NCBI GenBank assembly: GCA_036375895.1
Contig: DASVBJ010000233.1
Coordinates: 1-8,699 of the forward strand
Origin: DASVBJ01 sp036375895
GTDB taxonomy: Bacteria > Actinomycetota > Actinomycetes > JACCUZ01
Reading direction: 5' to 3'
DNA: 8,699 bases
In this document: positions 1-5,701 of the stretch, piece after piece
Layout: each line of letters begins with the position of its first letter
Position numbering within the stretch: the first letter of the stretch is position 1
The notes under the pieces: generated by a model
Told to the model about the DNA's origin: nothing
Database searches by the model: none
Seen by the model: only the letters and a program-made list of their open reading frames with translations
Position numbers and translations under genes: made by a program

Positions 1-753
1 GTCGACGGCGAGGCACCGGTCGGCGTCCCCGTCGACCGCGATACCGAGGTCGGCACCGTGCTCGAGGACCGCGGCCTGCAGCTTGTCCAGGTGGGTCGAG
101 CCGCAGCCGTCGTTGATGTTCGTGCCGTCGGGCTCGGCGCCGATCACGATGACCTCCGCGCCGGCTCGCCGCAGCACCTCCGGTCCGACCTGGAAGGCGG
201 CGCCGTGCGCGCAGTCCATGACGACCGTCAGGCCGTCGACGCGGTTCGGTGCGGTCGAGAGGAGGTGGGCGACGTACTGCTCGTGCAGGTGGCTGGCGTC
301 CTTGACGCGGCCCACGGCCGCGCCGGTGGGACGGGACCAGTCCTCCCGCATCCGTGCCTCGATCGCGTCCTCGAGCTCGTCGGCCAGCTTGTGGCCGCCC
401 CGGGCGAAGAACTTGATGCCGTTGTCGGGCATCGGGTTGTGACTCGCCGAGAGCATCACGCCGAGGTCGGCCCCCACCGCGTCGGTGAGGAAGGCCACGC
501 CAGGGGTCGTCAGCACCCCCACGTCGAGGACGTCGACACCTGCGCTGGCGAGCCCCGCGACGACCGCGGCGGACAGGAACTCCCCGGAGGCCCGGGGGTC
601 ACGGCCGACGACCGCCACGGCACGGTGCCCCTCGAAGGCGCCGGCGTCGCCGAGCACGTGCGCGGCAGCCACCGACAGGTCCAGCGCCAGCTCGGCGGTG
701 ACGTCGCGGTTGGCCACACCCCGCACCCCGTCGGTGCCGAAGAGCCGTCCCAC
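1..753 (-). CDS. glmM: Phosphoglucosamine mutase GlmM (N-terminal 251 residues, cut by window edge)
   Basis: GlmM interconverts glucosamine-6-phosphate and glucosamine-1-phosphate in the cytoplasm, the step that leads to UDP-GlcNAc for peptidoglycan. The protein opens with GRLFGTDGVRG, the typical start of the family. The catalytic phosphoserine loop LSASHNPMPDNGIKFF is present, with the phosphorylated serine at residue 104. The metal-binding loop DGDADR has its three aspartates at 241, 243 and 245, close to the E. coli numbering. The sugar- and phosphate-binding C-terminal domains lie beyond the left edge; family members are about 445-455 residues, so a little over half is visible. The start is GTG at 751-753, chosen because AGGAGG lies eight bases upstream and the protein begins where the family does. 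It sits 80 bases after rpsI, the usual actinobacterial order rplM-rpsI-glmM, with a strong hairpin between them. No frameshift is seen in the visible part. Confidence 0.96.
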   Translation of the reverse strand, partial: MGRLFGTDGVRGVANRDVTAELALDLSVAAAHVLGDAGAFEGHRAVAVVGRDPRASGEFLSAAVVAGLASAGVDVLDVGVLTTPGVAFLTDAVGADLGVMLSASHNPMPDNGIKFFARGGHKLADELEDAIEARMREDWSRPTGAAVGRVKDASHLHEQYVAHLLSTAPNRVDGLTVVMDCAHGAAFQVGPEVLRRAGAEVIVIGAEPDGTNINDGCGSTHLDKLQAAVLEHGADLGIAVDGDADRCLAVD

Positions 754-761
754 CAGATCTT

Positions 762-767
762 CCTCCT
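762..767 (-). promoter_or_regulatory. glmM Shine-Dalgarno sequence
   Basis: The minus strand reads AGGAGG eight bases before the GTG start of glmM, a near-perfect complement to the 16S rRNA tail. It fixes the GTG at 751-753 as the start. The site begins about six bases after the large hairpin at 774-812, so folding or processing of that hairpin could affect its access. Confidence 0.85.
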
Positions 768-773
768 CGAATG

Positions 774-812
774 CAGACGTGCCCCGGCGGCCGAAGCCCC
801 GGGGCACGTCTG
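774..812 (-). terminator. Strong UUCG-tetraloop hairpin between rpsI and glmM (terminator or attenuator-like)
   Basis: The arms CAGACGTGCCCCGG and CCGGGGCACGTCTG are exact reverse complements, giving a 14-bp stem. Inside it, GGC-TTCG-GCC (minus strand) forms a 3-bp top stem closed by a C(UUCG)G tetraloop, with one bulged base. The hairpin begins 21 bases after the rpsI stop and ends just before the glmM ribosome binding site. No T-tract follows, which is common for actinobacterial terminators but leaves the role open: terminator of the ribosomal operon, partial terminator that lowers glmM readthrough, or RNA processing/stability element. The structure is seen directly; the role is inferred. 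Confidence 0.75.
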
Positions 813-833
813 ACGGCAGTGTCGCGAAGGCGC

Positions 834-1322
834 TCAGCGCTTGCTGTACTGAGGTGCCTTGCGGGCCTTCTTCAGGCCGTACTTCTTGCGCTCCTTGGCC
901 CGCGGGTCGCGGGTCAGAAAGCCTGCCCGCTTGAGCGCGGGCCGGTTGCCCTCGGCGTCGATCTCGTTGAGGGCGCGGGCGATCGCGAGCCGCAGCGCAC
1001 CGGCCTGACCGGAGACGCCGCCGCCGTGGATGCGGGCGATGATGTCGAAGCGCTTGTCGATCTCGAGCGTCACGAACGGCTCGTTGACGAGCTGCTGGTG
1101 CACCTTGTTCGGGAAGTACTGCTCGAGCGGCCGGCCGTTGATCGTCCACTGGCCGGAGCCGGGGACCAGCCGGACGCGGGCGATGGCCTCCTTGCGCCGG
1201 CCGGTGGCGGCGCCGGGCGCGGTGACGATCTCACGCGGGGTCGTCGTGGTGAACGACTCGGTCGACTCGGAGGTGTAGCTCTCCGGGGCCTCTGTGCTGG
1301 TCTCGGCAGTGGTCTCGGCCAC
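834..1322 (-). CDS. rpsI: 30S ribosomal protein S9
   Basis: S9 (uS9) belongs to the 30S head, where its C-terminal tail reaches the P-site tRNA. The 162-residue protein has the S9 core from about residue 38: GRRKEAIARVRL at 41-52, INGRPLEQYFPN at 61-72, GGGVSGQAGALRLAIARAL at 100-118, and the basic tail KYGLKKARKAPQYSKR at 147-162 ending in the near-invariant Lys-Arg. Residues 1-35 are an acidic, Ser/Thr/Glu-rich extension seen in many actinobacterial S9 proteins and absent from E. coli S9, probably disordered. The start is GTG at 1320-1322; the preceding AGAAGAGA is only a modest Shine-Dalgarno match. The gene begins 44 bases after the rplM stop, so the two are almost certainly co-transcribed from the promoter upstream of rplM. 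Confidence 0.97.
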   Translation of the reverse strand: MAETTAETSTEAPESYTSESTESFTTTTPREIVTAPGAATGRRKEAIARVRLVPGSGQWTINGRPLEQYFPNKVHQQLVNEPFVTLEIDKRFDIIARIHGGGVSGQAGALRLAIARALNEIDAEGNRPALKRAGFLTRDPRAKERKKYGLKKARKAPQYSKR

Positions 1323-1366
1323 GATGTCTCTTCTCGCTTCGGTGATTGGTCGGCGGCGTCAGCGCG

Positions 1367-1810
1367 CTACTGCGCGACCTGGGTGATCTCGAACGGGACG
1401 GGTGACTGGGCCTGGTGCGGGTGCGCCGGCCCGGCGTACACCTTGAGCTTCTTCAGCATCGCGCGGCCGAGCGAGTTGTGCGGGAGCATGCCCTTGATCG
1501 CCTTCTCCACCGCCCGCTCCGGGTGGCGCTCGAGCAGCTCGGAGTACGGCGTGGCGCGCAGGCCGCCCGGGTAGCCCGAGTGGCGGTAGGCCATCTTCGT
1601 CTCACGCTTGTTGCCCGACAGCGCGACCTTGTCGGCGTTGATGACGATCACGAAGTCGCCGGTGTCGACGTGCGGCGCGTAGATCGGCTTGTGCTTGCCG
1701 CGCAGGAGCGTGGCGGCGTGGGTGGCGAGCCGACCGAGCACGACGTCGGTCGCGTCGATGACGTGCCACTGACGCGTGACGTCGCCGGGCTTGGGGCTGT
1801 ACGTGCGCAC
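1367..1810 (-). CDS. rplM: 50S ribosomal protein L13
   Basis: L13 (uL13) is an early-assembly protein of the 50S subunit. The 147-residue product starts VRTYSPKPGDVTRQWHVIDA and carries the family features VLGRLAT (24-30), LLRGKHKPIYAPHVDTGDFV (35-54) and the signature GMLPHNSLGRAMLKKLKVY (107-125), followed by GPAHPHQAQ. The start was set at the GTG at 1808-1810 because GAAGG lies eight bases upstream and the resulting length is what actinobacterial L13 proteins normally have. The frame stays open to another GTG at 1859-1861, which would add 17 residues (EHQAPAPSTEITKATP after the first Met) unlike any L13 N-terminus I know and with no clear Shine-Dalgarno; I consider it the untranslated leader. 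First gene of the rplM-rpsI operon. Confidence 0.96.
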   Translation of the reverse strand: MRTYSPKPGDVTRQWHVIDATDVVLGRLATHAATLLRGKHKPIYAPHVDTGDFVIVINADKVALSGNKRETKMAYRHSGYPGGLRATPYSELLERHPERAVEKAIKGMLPHNSLGRAMLKKLKVYAGPAHPHQAQSPVPFEITQVAQ

Positions 1811-1818
1811 GGGGGTAG

Positions 1819-1823
1819 CCTTC
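1819..1823 (-). promoter_or_regulatory. rplM ribosome binding site
   Basis: The minus strand reads GAAGG followed by eight bases and the GTG at 1808-1810. It is a modest match, but it is better placed than anything before the in-frame GTG at 1859-1861 and so supports the shorter L13 start. Confidence 0.5.
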
Positions 1824-1896
1824 GTGATCTCGGTGGACGGTGCTGGTGCCTGGTGCTCCACAGCTCAGGAACGGCTGACGGGCACAACGACCTCGC

Positions 1897-1926
1897 AGAA
1901 TACCCGTGGCCCCCACAGGGGGTCAA
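1897..1926 (-). promoter_or_regulatory. SigA/sigma-70-type promoter of the rplM-rpsI operon
   Basis: On the minus strand TTGACC (1921-1926) is followed after 18 bases by TATTCT (1897-1902), both close to the housekeeping consensus TTGACA/TATAAT. Transcription would start near 1890, leaving a leader of about 80 bases before the L13 GTG. The spacer contains a perfect 5-bp inverted repeat, CCCCC-ACA-GGGGG at 1910-1922 (plus strand), directly next to the -35 box. The position upstream of a ribosomal operon fits a strong vegetative promoter. Start site and strength are inferred. Confidence 0.65.
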
Positions 1927-1982
1927 AGCGAGCCCTCCCAGCAGGATCCCTCCCGACCTCCCCGGCAGCGATCATGCACGTT

Positions 1983-2003
1983 CCGTCGCCCCCCGGGCGG
2001 CGG
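1983..2003 (-). terminator. Candidate terminator hairpin downstream of the amylase gene
   Basis: CCGTCGCCC and GGGCGGCGG (plus strand) pair over nine positions with one mismatch around a 3-base loop. It lies about 45 bases past the amylase stop and ahead of the rplM promoter, where a terminator is expected. There is no T-tract, the loop is tight, and such GC-rich self-complementary runs arise easily in this genome, so the call is tentative. Confidence 0.35.
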
Positions 2004-2047
2004 GTCGGGTGAGCGCGCGCCAGGAGGATGTCGGGACGGCGGGCGGG

Positions 2048-5000
2048 TCACCCCGAGGGGAACGTCACTCCCGTCGCGTCAGCGATCCGACCGAGGTCGT
2101 CGAAGGCCGCCACGGCCAGCTGCAGTCCCTCGCCGCGGCTGTCGTACACGTCGCGCAGCCTGCTGGCGTCCTGCGGCGACAGCTGCAGCTGGTCCTCGGC
2201 GAGCAGCGTCAACGGCACCGACTGCCCGCCCGAGACGGTCTCCGCATCCAGCGTCAGGCTCTCCCCCCAGTAGAGGCGGTAGGTCCAGCCGCGGGTGTCG
2301 GCGGGCAGGTCCCAGGCCACCAGGTCGGGCTGCACCCAGGTGGCCCGGCTCGTCGACAGGTCCGGGCCGGTCTCCTGCTGTCCCGGACGCGACGTGACGC
2401 TCGGCACGTGCGTGGCCGAGTCCCAGCTGAACGTCGTCACGTAGCCGTTCGCGGGCACCGTGAACGCGATGTTCGAGCCCCCCGCCGTGCCCCCCTCGCC
2501 GTAGTTCTCGTTCCACGACAGCCCGACCGTGGCCTTCCACTCGTAGCTGCCCGCGGGCACCTCGGTCGTGGCGAGCGAGTAGACCCCGTCGCCATCCGGG
2601 TCCTGCAGCCAGCCGCGCATGCAGTCGGGCAGCCAGTCACCCGGACACCCCATCTCCGACTGGAAGCTGCCGGCCGCGGTCACGATCTTGCTGACACGGT
2701 CGTTCGTCACCCAGTGGGTGCGATGGTCGTAGTAGAAGGACACCGGCGCCCCGTCGGTGGTGTAGCCGATGTCACCGCCGTTGCGCAGGGCACCGGCCCC
2801 GTAGTTCTCGTCCCACGACTTGTCGATGGCCGCCTTGAAGGCGTACCCGCCCGCCGCCGGCGACACGGTGGTCTTCCAGATGTCGTCGTCGGCGTCCAGC
2901 GCGAGCTGCGCCTGCGGGCAGGTGGGGTCCCAGTCACCCGGGTCGCTGCCGCCGTCGGTCGAGCTGTCCGGGCAGCCGATCTCCGAGCCATGGCTACCCG
3001 GGATCGACACCGCCTGCGGCTGGGTCACCGGGCCGACGCCGCCGCCCCCGCCACCGGCCGGCGGCGGGTCACCGACCACGCCGTACGTCGAGGCGACGCC
3101 GAGGTCGCCGTCGTGGTCGCGGACCACCGCCCGGTACTCGAGCAGCGTGCCCTTGGCCATCGAGCGCACGTCGTGGAACACGCGGTACGGCGCGTTGTCG
3201 TCAGTGCCGAGCAGGGTCCATCTGGTGCCGCCGACGGGCCGCCAGGCGACGCTGACCTGGTCGAAGTCGTTGCCGGGCAGGCCGACCCCGACCTCGGCGC
3301 GGCCGGACACGACACCGCCGGCCCCGGGTGACTTGAAGAACGGCGCCGGGGCGACGTCGTCCTCGGCCAGCCGCGCGGTCGCGCGGTAGACCACGAGCGA
3401 ACGAGCCGGGACCGTCACGGTCACCCGCCCCTCACCGTCCGAGGTGATCTGCTGTGTCCCGCCTCCCGCTGTGGGCCACACCCGGCGCAGCGTCTGCCCC
3501 TCGGCGTACGTCGGGAACGTGGCCGTGCTCGCGGTGTCGGCGTTGTTGGCAGCCACCACGAACTCACGGTTCTCGCCGGCGCGGATCCGACTGAAGGCGT
3601 AGATGCCCGGTCCGTCGCTCGCGAAGCGGTGCACCTGGGCGCCGTCGGCCAGTGCCGGGTAGGCGTCCCGAAGGGCGGACAGCGCCGCCAGGTGCCGGTA
3701 GAGCGGGTGCCCAGGCTGGTAGTTGTCCTGCGCCGTCGTGGCGTCGGTGCCGATCAGGTCGTCGTCGTTGTAGGTCGCAACCTTGGAGGCGAACATGTCC
3801 TGGCGGGCGTCCTGGTCACCGCCGTCACCGGTGAAGCCCTGCTCGTCCCCGTAGTAGACGACCGGCTGGCCGCGGGTCACGTACATCAGCGAGTGGGCGA
3901 GCTCGTCGCGCTCCAGCAGCTGCTCACCGGTCGCGCCGGTGTCGCTGAGGAACTTCCCGATGCGCCCCATGTCGTGGTTGCCGAGGAAGGTCGGCAGCGA
4001 GTAGGCGTTCGAGTCGGCGTCGGTGAACCAGTCGCCGGCGGCGAAGAAGTCGCGCAGGCCCGTCGTGGGCTTGCCCTTGGCGAAGTTCGTGGCGTTGGCC
4101 TGGAAGCCGAAGTCGACGGTCGCCTGCAGCCGGCCGGTGGTCGTGTACTGCGACATGAACCTGGGGTCGGCGTCGAAGACCTCGCCGAACATGAAGAAGT
4201 CCTTGTTGCCGAGCGCGGCCGCGTAGCCCTTCACCTCGGGCGCGAACCGCTGCCAGAAGGCCATGTTCACGTGCTTGACGGTGTCGATCCGGAAGCCGTC
4301 GACGCCGGCGTCGCGCACCCATGCCTTGTAGATGTCCTCCATGCCGTGCACGACCTCGGGACGCTCGGTCCACAGGTCGTCCAGCGCCGCGTGCGTGCCG
4401 GCCGGGAAGTCGCCGTACTCGCTGTCCTCGCCGGTGAACGTCGACGTGCCGCGGTTGTGGTACATCGTCGGGTCGTTGAGCCAGGCAGGGGTCTTCGCGG
4501 TCTCGTCCGCGGGGCTACGGAATGTCGGGCGGTAGGGGAACGAGCTCTCGTCGACCGGCGGGAAGGTGTCGCCCGATGCGTAGTCGCGGTCGTCGAAGGG
4601 CGTGCCCGACGTGTCGACGTAGGGGGCCTGCGCCTTGCTCTTGTAGGGCACGGTGCCGTTCTCGGCGTATGCCGAGTCGGGGTAGTCGAGGACGTCGGCC
4701 GTGTGGTTGGTGATGATGTCGAAGAACACCTTCATGCCCTTGGCATGAGCCGAGTCGACGAGGGTCTTGAGGTCGGCGTTGGTGCCGAGATGCGGGTCGA
4801 TCTTGGTGAAGTCGGTCACCCAGTAGCCGTGGTACCCGGCGCTCTCCTTGCCCGGCTCGCCCTGCACCGGCTTGTTCTTGAACGACGGCGTCATCCAGAT
4901 CGCCGTCGTACCCAGGCCCTTGATGTAGTCGAGCTTGGCCGTCAGCCCCTGGAGGTCACCGCCGTGGTAGAAGGCCTTGTCGGTCGGGTCGAAGCCGGAC

Positions 5001-5572
5001 TGCAGCCTGCCGCCGGTCAGCCCTCCGGTGTCGTTGGCGGTCGAGCCGTTGGCGAACCGGTCGGCCATGACGAAGTAGAAGCGCTCCCGCGTGAGGTCCT
5101 TGCGCAGGCTGGTCCGGGCCAGCGCGCGGTCGGACGGCACTAGTCCCGGCTGGTCTTTCGCCGGCGCGATGGCGAGCCGGTGGGAGGCGTGGTCATAGGT
5201 GAAACGGAGGGAGGCCGGCTCCAGCAGGACGAGCGGGATGTTCGGGCCGGCCGCGACCCCGTCGGCGCCGTAGTTCTCCGTCCAGCTGCCGTCGAGGCGG
5301 ACCTTCACCTCGTAGGAGCCGGCCGGGACCGCGAAGGTGTTCGCGAACGTGCTGGCGCCCGGAGAGGTCTGCAGCAGGTCGGTCCGGTCGCAGGACTCGT
5401 CCCAGTCGGCCGCGCAGCCGAGCTCGCTCATCAGGGAGCCCATCAGGGTGACCCGGTCGGGCACCGGGGTGTGGTCGGCGGCCGCCGGGCCGGCCGTCGC
5501 CGGCGCGAGCGCGACGAGCAGGCCGAAGGCGGCGGATGCGGCGAGCCGCAGGGTCAGGTGACGTCGGCGCAT
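2048..5572 (-). CDS. Secreted GH13 alpha-amylase with three X25-type modules and a C-terminal pullulanase-N-like domain
   Basis: Predicted extracellular alpha-1,4-glucan hydrolase (starch, glycogen or pullulan type substrates), 1174 residues. Residues 1-32 form a signal peptide (MRRR, hydrophobic core, cleavage likely after AAA-32); the Arg run could also suit Tat export. Modules in order: X25-type at about 39-136; GH13 barrel at about 155-650; beta-rich C domain to about 735; a beta-sandwich (FN3/Ig-like) at 740-835; Pro/Gly linker 836-852; X25-type at 853-957 and 962-1060; pullulanase N2-like domain at 1071-1174. GH13 regions are intact: I, DIITNH (285-290); II, GFRIDTVKH with nucleophile D430; III, FGEVF with acid/base E464; IV, FLGNHD with D534. 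The order matches the front half of actinobacterial bifunctional amylopullulanases, but the protein stops where the CBM48/GH13_14 pullulanase half would begin. Start is ATG with GGGGAG six bases upstream. Enzyme class is secure; exact specificity is not. Confidence 0.93.
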   Translation of the reverse strand: MRRRHLTLRLAASAAFGLLVALAPATAGPAAADHTPVPDRVTLMGSLMSELGCAADWDESCDRTDLLQTSPGASTFANTFAVPAGSYEVKVRLDGSWTENYGADGVAAGPNIPLVLLEPASLRFTYDHASHRLAIAPAKDQPGLVPSDRALARTSLRKDLTRERFYFVMADRFANGSTANDTGGLTGGRLQSGFDPTDKAFYHGGDLQGLTAKLDYIKGLGTTAIWMTPSFKNKPVQGEPGKESAGYHGYWVTDFTKIDPHLGTNADLKTLVDSAHAKGMKVFFDIITNHTADVLDYPDSAYAENGTVPYKSKAQAPYVDTSGTPFDDRDYASGDTFPPVDESSFPYRPTFRSPADETAKTPAWLNDPTMYHNRGTSTFTGEDSEYGDFPAGTHAALDDLWTERPEVVHGMEDIYKAWVRDAGVDGFRIDTVKHVNMAFWQRFAPEVKGYAAALGNKDFFMFGEVFDADPRFMSQYTTTGRLQATVDFGFQANATNFAKGKPTTGLRDFFAAGDWFTDADSNAYSLPTFLGNHDMGRIGKFLSDTGATGEQLLERDELAHSLMYVTRGQPVVYYGDEQGFTGDGGDQDARQDMFASKVATYNDDDLIGTDATTAQDNYQPGHPLYRHLAALSALRDAYPALADGAQVHRFASDGPGIYAFSRIRAGENREFVVAANNADTASTATFPTYAEGQTLRRVWPTAGGGTQQITSDGEGRVTVTVPARSLVVYRATARLAEDDVAPAPFFKSPGAGGVVSGRAEVGVGLPGNDFDQVSVAWRPVGGTRWTLLGTDDNAPYRVFHDVRSMAKGTLLEYRAVVRDHDGDLGVASTYGVVGDPPPAGGGGGGVGPVTQPQAVSIPGSHGSEIGCPDSSTDGGSDPGDWDPTCPQAQLALDADDDIWKTTVSPAAGGYAFKAAIDKSWDENYGAGALRNGGDIGYTTDGAPVSFYYDHRTHWVTNDRVSKIVTAAGSFQSEMGCPGDWLPDCMRGWLQDPDGDGVYSLATTEVPAGSYEWKATVGLSWNENYGEGGTAGGSNIAFTVPANGYVTTFSWDSATHVPSVTSRPGQQETGPDLSTSRATWVQPDLVAWDLPADTRGWTYRLYWGESLTLDAETVSGGQSVPLTLLAEDQLQLSPQDASRLRDVYDSRGEGLQLAVAAFDDLGRIADATGVTFPSG
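2051..2362 (-). other. Domain: pullulanase N2-like module at the amylase C-terminus
   Basis: Residues 1071-1174 include ATWVQPDLVAWDLP, YRLYWGES, SGGQSVPLTL and the terminal LAVAAFDDLGRIADATGV. In bacterial pullulanases and bifunctional amylopullulanases this kind of sequence (a WVdrdtiAWdlp-type opening, closing in AvaayDadGrlldATGV) precedes the CBM48 and catalytic domains. Here the protein ends four residues after ATGVT. The assignment rests on my recognition of the family pattern. Confidence 0.65.
2393..2689 (-). repeat. Protein repeat: third X25-type module of the amylase
   Basis: Residues 962-1060. It shares with the other two copies the pattern G-S-x-x-S-E-x-G-C, a DW with a second Cys eight residues on (C976, C984), VPAGSYEWKA, and the hallmark SWNENYGEGG, then a closing aromatic strand (TTFSWDSATH). 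X25 modules are small beta-sandwich domains attached to amylolytic enzymes, thought to help bind alpha-glucan. Confidence 0.75.
2702..3016 (-). repeat. Protein repeat: second X25-type module of the amylase
   Basis: Residues 853-957, with GSHGSEIGC, a second Cys at 885 after DWDPT, GGYAFKAAIDKSWDENYGAG and the closing SFYYDHRTH. Compared with the other two copies it has about ten extra residues (Ser/Gly/Asp-rich) between the two cysteines (C867, C885). A Gly/Pro linker separates it from the preceding beta-sandwich. Confidence 0.75.
5165..5458 (-). repeat. Protein repeat: first X25-type module of the amylase, ahead of the catalytic barrel
   Basis: Residues 39-136 directly after the signal peptide, with GSLMSELGC, DWDESC (C53, C61), VPAGSYEVKV, SWTENYGADG and RFTYDHASH. 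It is the same module type as the two C-terminal copies, so X25-type domains flank the GH13 core on both sides. Confidence 0.75.
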
Positions 5573-5629
5573 CGCTGACTCCCCAGGTCGGGATGGCTGG
5601 CAAACCCGGCTCCCGCCCAGGAACCGGTC

Positions 5630-5670
5630 AGGTTGCCCGCAAACCTAGACCTATGGGGCGGTCAGGAGAA
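5630..5670 (-). promoter_or_regulatory. Tentative amylase promoter with overlapping inverted repeats
   Basis: On the minus strand TTCTCC (5665-5670) and TAGGTT (5642-5647) are 17 bases apart, a weak promoter match with transcription starting near 5635 and a leader of about 60 bases. The -10 region overlaps AGGTT-N7-AACCT (5630-5646), inside which lies TTGC-CC-GCAA (5633-5642). GCAAACC also occurs twice as a direct repeat, at 5600-5606 and 5639-5645. TTGC/GCAA half-sites resemble LacI-family sugar repressor operators, which would suit an amylase gene, but half-site spacing is not a clear match. The repeats are seen; promoter and operator are inference. Confidence 0.3.
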
Positions 5671-5701
5671 GCCCCACATACCCGCCATTGCGGTTACGGG
5701 G

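Larger units (their letters stand above)
1862..2047. other. Intergenic region between the amylase gene and the rplM operon
   Basis: These 186 bases hold the rplM promoter at the left side, a candidate hairpin terminator at 1983-2003 and the 10-base word CGATCATGCA at 1969-1978, which recurs at 6526-6535. The amylase frame read past its stop shows no similarity to pullulanase sequence, and I see no small gene with a credible start and ribosome binding site. Confidence 0.6.

Noticed and set aside
58..813. 251-codon plus-strand frame opposite glmM
   Set aside because: The minus strand encodes the phosphoserine loop and DGDADR motif of GlmM; the plus translation has no recognisable feature.
1862..2047. 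Frameshifted remains of a pullulanase catalytic half after the amylase stop
   Set aside because: The amylase frame past the stop shows no CBM48 or GH13 motifs, and the space before the rplM promoter is too short to hold any domain.
1415..3331. 638-codon open frame on the plus strand
   Set aside because: It lies opposite rplM and the amylase 3' half, its translation is Arg/Val/Gly-rich with no domain, and it mirrors the codon bias of the real genes; a high-GC antisense artefact.
3629..5143. 504-codon open frame on the plus strand
   Set aside because: Fully antisense to the GH13 catalytic domain with low-complexity Val/Arg/Gly composition; the minus strand carries all GH13 motifs.
5682..5693. 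Hairpin CCGC-CATT-GCGG after the lipoprotein stop as a terminator
   Set aside because: A 4-bp stem with no T-tract is too weak to support in a genome this rich in G and C.
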